Assembly (NCBI GenBank): GCA_963921795.1
Contig: OY997652.1
Span: 23,148,747-23,212,746 of the forward strand
Length of the DNA: 64,000 nucleotides
From: Nannobrachium achirus
Taxonomy: Eukaryota; Chordata; Actinopteri; Myctophiformes; Myctophidae
Direction: 5' to 3'
Below, one piece after another: positions 61,373 through 64,000 of this stretch. The stretch's first letter is position 1; each line of letters opens with the position of its first letter. A program made the position numbers and the translations under genes. Below the pieces are notes generated by a model. That model did no database searches and was not told the DNA's origin. It worked only from the letters and a program-made list of their open reading frames with translations.

Positions 61373-62955
61373 CTAGAAAAATATTGTTCCTTCGAAACAA
61401 TTGTGGGCTCGCTTCAAGCCAGAAAACAATGGCTATAAAAGTACAAAATGTCAAGATCGCAGGCAGTGCTCTCTTTGACGTTACTGACGTCAAAGATTGG
61501 TCCATTTTGTTCCAAAAATGTGTTGTGCAAAAGTTGACCCGCTGGTGGCGCTATAACAGGCCAATGTGAGAAGGGTGGTATCCGTTCCTTGACCTATTGG
61601 GAATGTGCTTGCAAGATTTCACGCACATTGCAGGCTGTGTTCATGATTTGAGGTGTTTTTGGCTTTGGCCACTTTATCGCTGCTTGCAGCTATATTCATT
61701 ATTATTATTTTTTTTGTGTGTGTGCACTTCATAGGCATATTAGATAAAGGTCCTTAGATTGTGTGTAGAATGTTTCATGCAAATTGCAAAAAGAAAAATC
61801 CTAACGGGTTTAAGCGTTTCACAAACTGCTCAAAATGATATAGCGCCCCCCTTTGGCCAATTGGGGTAAGATTGGTTTTAGTGATATTTGGACTAACACT
61901 CTACATCTTTGCCAAATGCCATGAACATGTTACTTTGCATGTATGATTTAGAGGCAGAAGAATAATTTGTATAAAACTGCAATATTCATTGAATTTATTT
62001 AAAAAAGCATGTTTCAATTTTAAAGAAATCCGATCTGACAGATCTTTAGATATCGGTCCAAAGTTCACGTAAAAAATGTTTTGTGCACGTGGAGCTAAAA
62101 TTCCAGAATAAAAGCGGGTTTACGCGTTTTACAAACTGCTCAAAATGGCGGAAAATCGAAGGGCGGAGCTTACTTAACAACGACACAGATGTCTTCCGCT
62201 CGAGTCAAAGCACGCATGTAACAAGTTGCATGTCTTCAAACGAAACGAGTCATGACTTATGCCCGTTTGAAGTTTGAATTTTCAAACGCTTCGTATAGCG
62301 CCACCCTTTGGCCAATTGGAATAAGATTGGTTTCAGTGATATTTTTACTAACCCTCTACATCTTTGCCAAATGCCATGAACGTGTAACTTTGCATGTATG
62401 ATTTAGAGGCAGAAGAATAATTTGCATAAAACCGCAATATTGATTGAATTATTTAAAAAATATATTTCACTTTAAAAGAAATCCGACCAGACAGTTTGAC
62501 CGTATTGGTCCAAAGTTCATGTGAAAAAAGTTTCGTGCGCGTAACGGAAAAAACCCAGGAGGAGATAGATTTTTACTGTTTTTCATATAATTCCGAATTG
62601 TGGGAGACCTAAAGGTCAGAGGTCAAAAGTTAGAGGGTAAAAGTTGTTCGGCATGAGGAGACGCATAAGTGTATACAGGTTTCATGGCTGTATGTATAAC
62701 ACAGCATGAGCTATACCTGTTCAAAGATCGCACTTTCGAAGGCTTCCTACAGCGCCACCATTTGGCCGATTGCTATAGAAAATAATAGCACACTTCGCCA
62801 CTGTAAACTTTACACATTGATGTTTTTATTTTCATTTTCTCACTAAGTATGTAGGAGTAGAACGGAACCGAAGATCCCGTCTACAGTATACTAGATAAAT
62901 AAATAAATAATGACAATATCTAAAGTGTGCTCGCCAGTTACTGGCGAGCCCACAA
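61373..62955 (-). mobile_element. A unit 23 (array 5' terminus)
   Basis: 1583 bp. Its class I end, with hairpin tip CCAG-TTA-CTGG, forms the boundary with unique DNA. The last base is ambiguous by one because of the T|T insertion context. Confidence 0.84.
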
Positions 62956-63636
62956 TGAATCCGGGACCTTCCCTGTCAATCAAAATAGTGCTGTTTGGTC
63001 ATTTATGTTTTCATCCTTCCAAATAGAGACCTTTTTGACTGCAGCATTTTTCTTTACTTTATATTTTCATGTTTTTGTTCTATTTCTTGTAATTTTTCTG
63101 ATGTGGTGCTTGACACACAATAGACAAGCTATATGAACACATGCATGGTGTCATTGAATTTTGTTAACAATACAAATATATATTTTTTAATATGCCAGTT
63201 ATTCAGATTGATCATTCCAAATTGAAAGATTGACTACCAGTGTTCTGATGGGGCACATGTGCCAAATTTTGCTGCTAATGGTATACTGGGTGCCTAACTT
63301 TAGGTAAAAAATCTAACAAAAAAATTAGAGAAAAAACTAGGAAAAAAAAACTGTAAATTGATGCACACGAGACAGTTTACGCGCACAGCCCGGTATCCGG
63401 CACCTATCCATTGACAAATGAAGCACTGTGCAGATGTACTAGTTATATTGTATTAACAGACTGGTGCTCTACCATACAGATTGGTTACAATAACATTTGT
63501 CACTAAAATAAGCTTGGATTTGACGGATTATACATCATACAGTAGTTAGATTATAATGTAATTGATGTCCTATCTAAAGATCATATTTAGATGTGTGTGG
63601 TTATTATGTGTAGGTCAGCTCCAGGCTGGGACTGAC
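62956..63636. other. Unique intron DNA right of the array
   Basis: AT-rich sequence without core motifs or array homology. The first bases TGAATCCGGGACCTT may be the second half of the repeat into which the array inserted. No other feature seen. Confidence 0.6.
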
Positions 63637-63695
63637 CTGTAGACGGGGTCGTGCATGATCAGCATCTTGCTCTCGTCCCAGGTCCATTCTTTCCT
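63637..63695 (-). CDS. nos1ap: NOS1AP-like exon, PTB-domain segment
   Basis: Coding exon of a NOS1AP (CAPON)-like adaptor, a protein that binds neuronal nitric oxide synthase through its C-terminus and carries an N-terminal PTB/PID domain. The minus strand reads [20 protein letters not shown], closely matching the vertebrate NOS1AP stretch with WTWDESKM. The acceptor is ...CGTCCACAG before AGGAAAG and the donor is CTACAG|GTCAGT. The 59-nt exon starts in phase 0 and ends with two bases of an Arg codon, completed by the G that opens the next exon at 7816. The exon is short, but the motif and both splice sites agree. Earlier PTB exons lie beyond the right edge. fish have nos1ap paralogs (a/b), which I cannot tell apart. 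Confidence 0.88.
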
Positions 63696-63832
63696 CTGTG
63701 GACGTGCAGCCGAGAACATCACTCAAAACATCCAAACTCATCAAATGTATGCAAATCGTCGTTGTCGGGTGGAAAACTTGTATGTCCAAAGACGTTCGTT
63801 TTGTATTTATCATTTTAAAAATGATTTAGCTA

Positions 63833-63873
63833 GTGAAAACAGCTGATCTACAAGCACACGATCGGCTGTTTTC
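63833..63873. repeat. Short hairpin, AGATCTACAAG family
   Basis: AGTGAAAACAGCTGATCTAC followed by AAGCACACGATCGGCTGTTT. It shares the outer arm of the 5365 copy. It shows the hairpin family occurs on both sides of the array in the same gene. Confidence 0.65.
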
Positions 63874-64000
63874 AATACTTTTGTACGACGGCCTTGTATG
63901 ACGAAGCAGGGCATTACTTTGTGAAAAAACATACAAATTTTAAACTCGGAGATACAAGGTTTCTGCCCCGACAGTGACGATATTTAATAGCTGATATAAC

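Larger units (their letters stand above)
10381..62955 (-). mobile_element. 52.6-kb tandem rolling-circle transposon array
   Basis: Thirty-four head-to-tail units of two non-autonomous elements: A at 10381-38202 and 55029-62955, B at 38203-55028. On the minus strand each unit ends with a hairpin then CTAG abutting T, and complete 5' ends carry the partner of a subterminal repeat, the Helentron/Helitron2 format. No RepHel, replication initiator or helicase ORF is visible. Recurrent 60-70 codon ORFs on both strands show no family resemblance. The array lies in a NOS1AP-like intron, in the gene's sense orientation. Confidence 0.85.
55029..62955 (-). mobile_element. Array A, second block (5 units)
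   Basis: Same A family as the first block, lengths 1535-1637 bp. The right terminus, GCGAGCCCACAA then TGAATCCGGG, is the 5' end of the whole array on the minus strand. It has no CTAG beyond it, as expected for an element boundary. Confidence 0.87.
7817..63636 (-). other. nos1ap: Giant NOS1AP-like intron (about 55.8 kb)
   Basis: Splice phases of the exons at 63637-63695 and 7708-7816 join exactly (AG|G completes Arg, then IFYVSHD), so the interval is a single intron. About 94% of it is the A/B rolling-circle array at 10381-62955. The rest is left-flank MITE-rich DNA and about 680 bp of unique AT-rich DNA on the right. An undetected exon inside the array cannot be excluded, but the NOS1AP protein sequence is continuous across the join. 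Confidence 0.82.

Noticed and set aside
10392-62277. Recurring 61-70 codon ORFs in every A unit (beginning MFLRNN, MDQSLTS, MKIKTS, MHVTRK)
   Set aside because: They overlap on opposite strands, show no known domain, and persist only because the units are nearly identical. Indels between units break them freely.
10381-62955. CRISPR-like or phage-type repeat system
   Set aside because: Units are about 1-2 kb, not short repeats with unique spacers, and the context is a vertebrate gene.
10381-62955. Classical Helitron (TC...CTRR, A|T insertion)
   Set aside because: The 5' ends do not start with TC, insertion is next to T on both sides, and the inverted repeats are asymmetric. The Helentron/Helitron2 branch fits better.

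Overview
This is vertebrate, almost certainly teleost fish, genomic DNA. The minus strand carries five exons of a NOS1AP (CAPON)-like gene with matching splice phases. The surrounding introns hold tRNA-derived SINEs, an L2-like LINE tail, hAT-like MITEs and long dinucleotide tracts of the kind seen in fish. No bacterial-type genes, CRISPR array, rRNA gene or intact tRNA gene is present.

Layout. (1) 1-10380: the 3' part of the visible gene and its introns. Exons lie at 7708-7816, 6039-6168, 5780-5952 and 1573-1740, read right to left, among MITEs, SINEs, microsatellites and a family of tiny perfect hairpins. (2) 10381-62955: a 52.6-kb head-to-tail array of two related non-autonomous rolling-circle transposons, called here A and B, ordered A x18, B x11, A x5. 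(3) 62956-64000: unique intron and one further exon (63637-63695), which encodes the segment just before that of the 7708-7816 exon. The whole array therefore sits inside one roughly 55.8-kb intron of the NOS1AP-like gene.

Main result. Read on the minus strand, both unit types have the architecture of Helentron/Helitron2 elements and their non-autonomous derivatives (HINE, DINE-1-like). A short inverted repeat lies at the 5' terminus and its partner lies just upstream of a 3' hairpin (an asymmetric terminal inverted repeat), followed by a 3' end in CTAG that always abuts a T. In A the pair is TTGTGGGCTCGC / GCGAGCCCACAA; in B it is AAGTGTGCC / GGCACACTT. The terminal sequences differ, but the layout and the roughly 450-bp internal core repeats correspond. 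All 34 unit starts keep an intact CTAG junction next to T, while the opposite (5') ends vary. Some neighbouring units look identical over 1536 bp, with homogenised stretches ending inside units, which points to recent unequal exchange layered on rolling-circle insertion. The array behaves as a transposon-derived satellite growing inside a host intron, in the same orientation as the gene.

Limits: everything was read by eye. Identity statements come from line-by-line comparison rather than alignment, and a short-read assembly could mis-estimate copy number. No Rep/helicase coding sequence is visible in either unit type, and the short ORFs that recur in the units are by-products of repetition.
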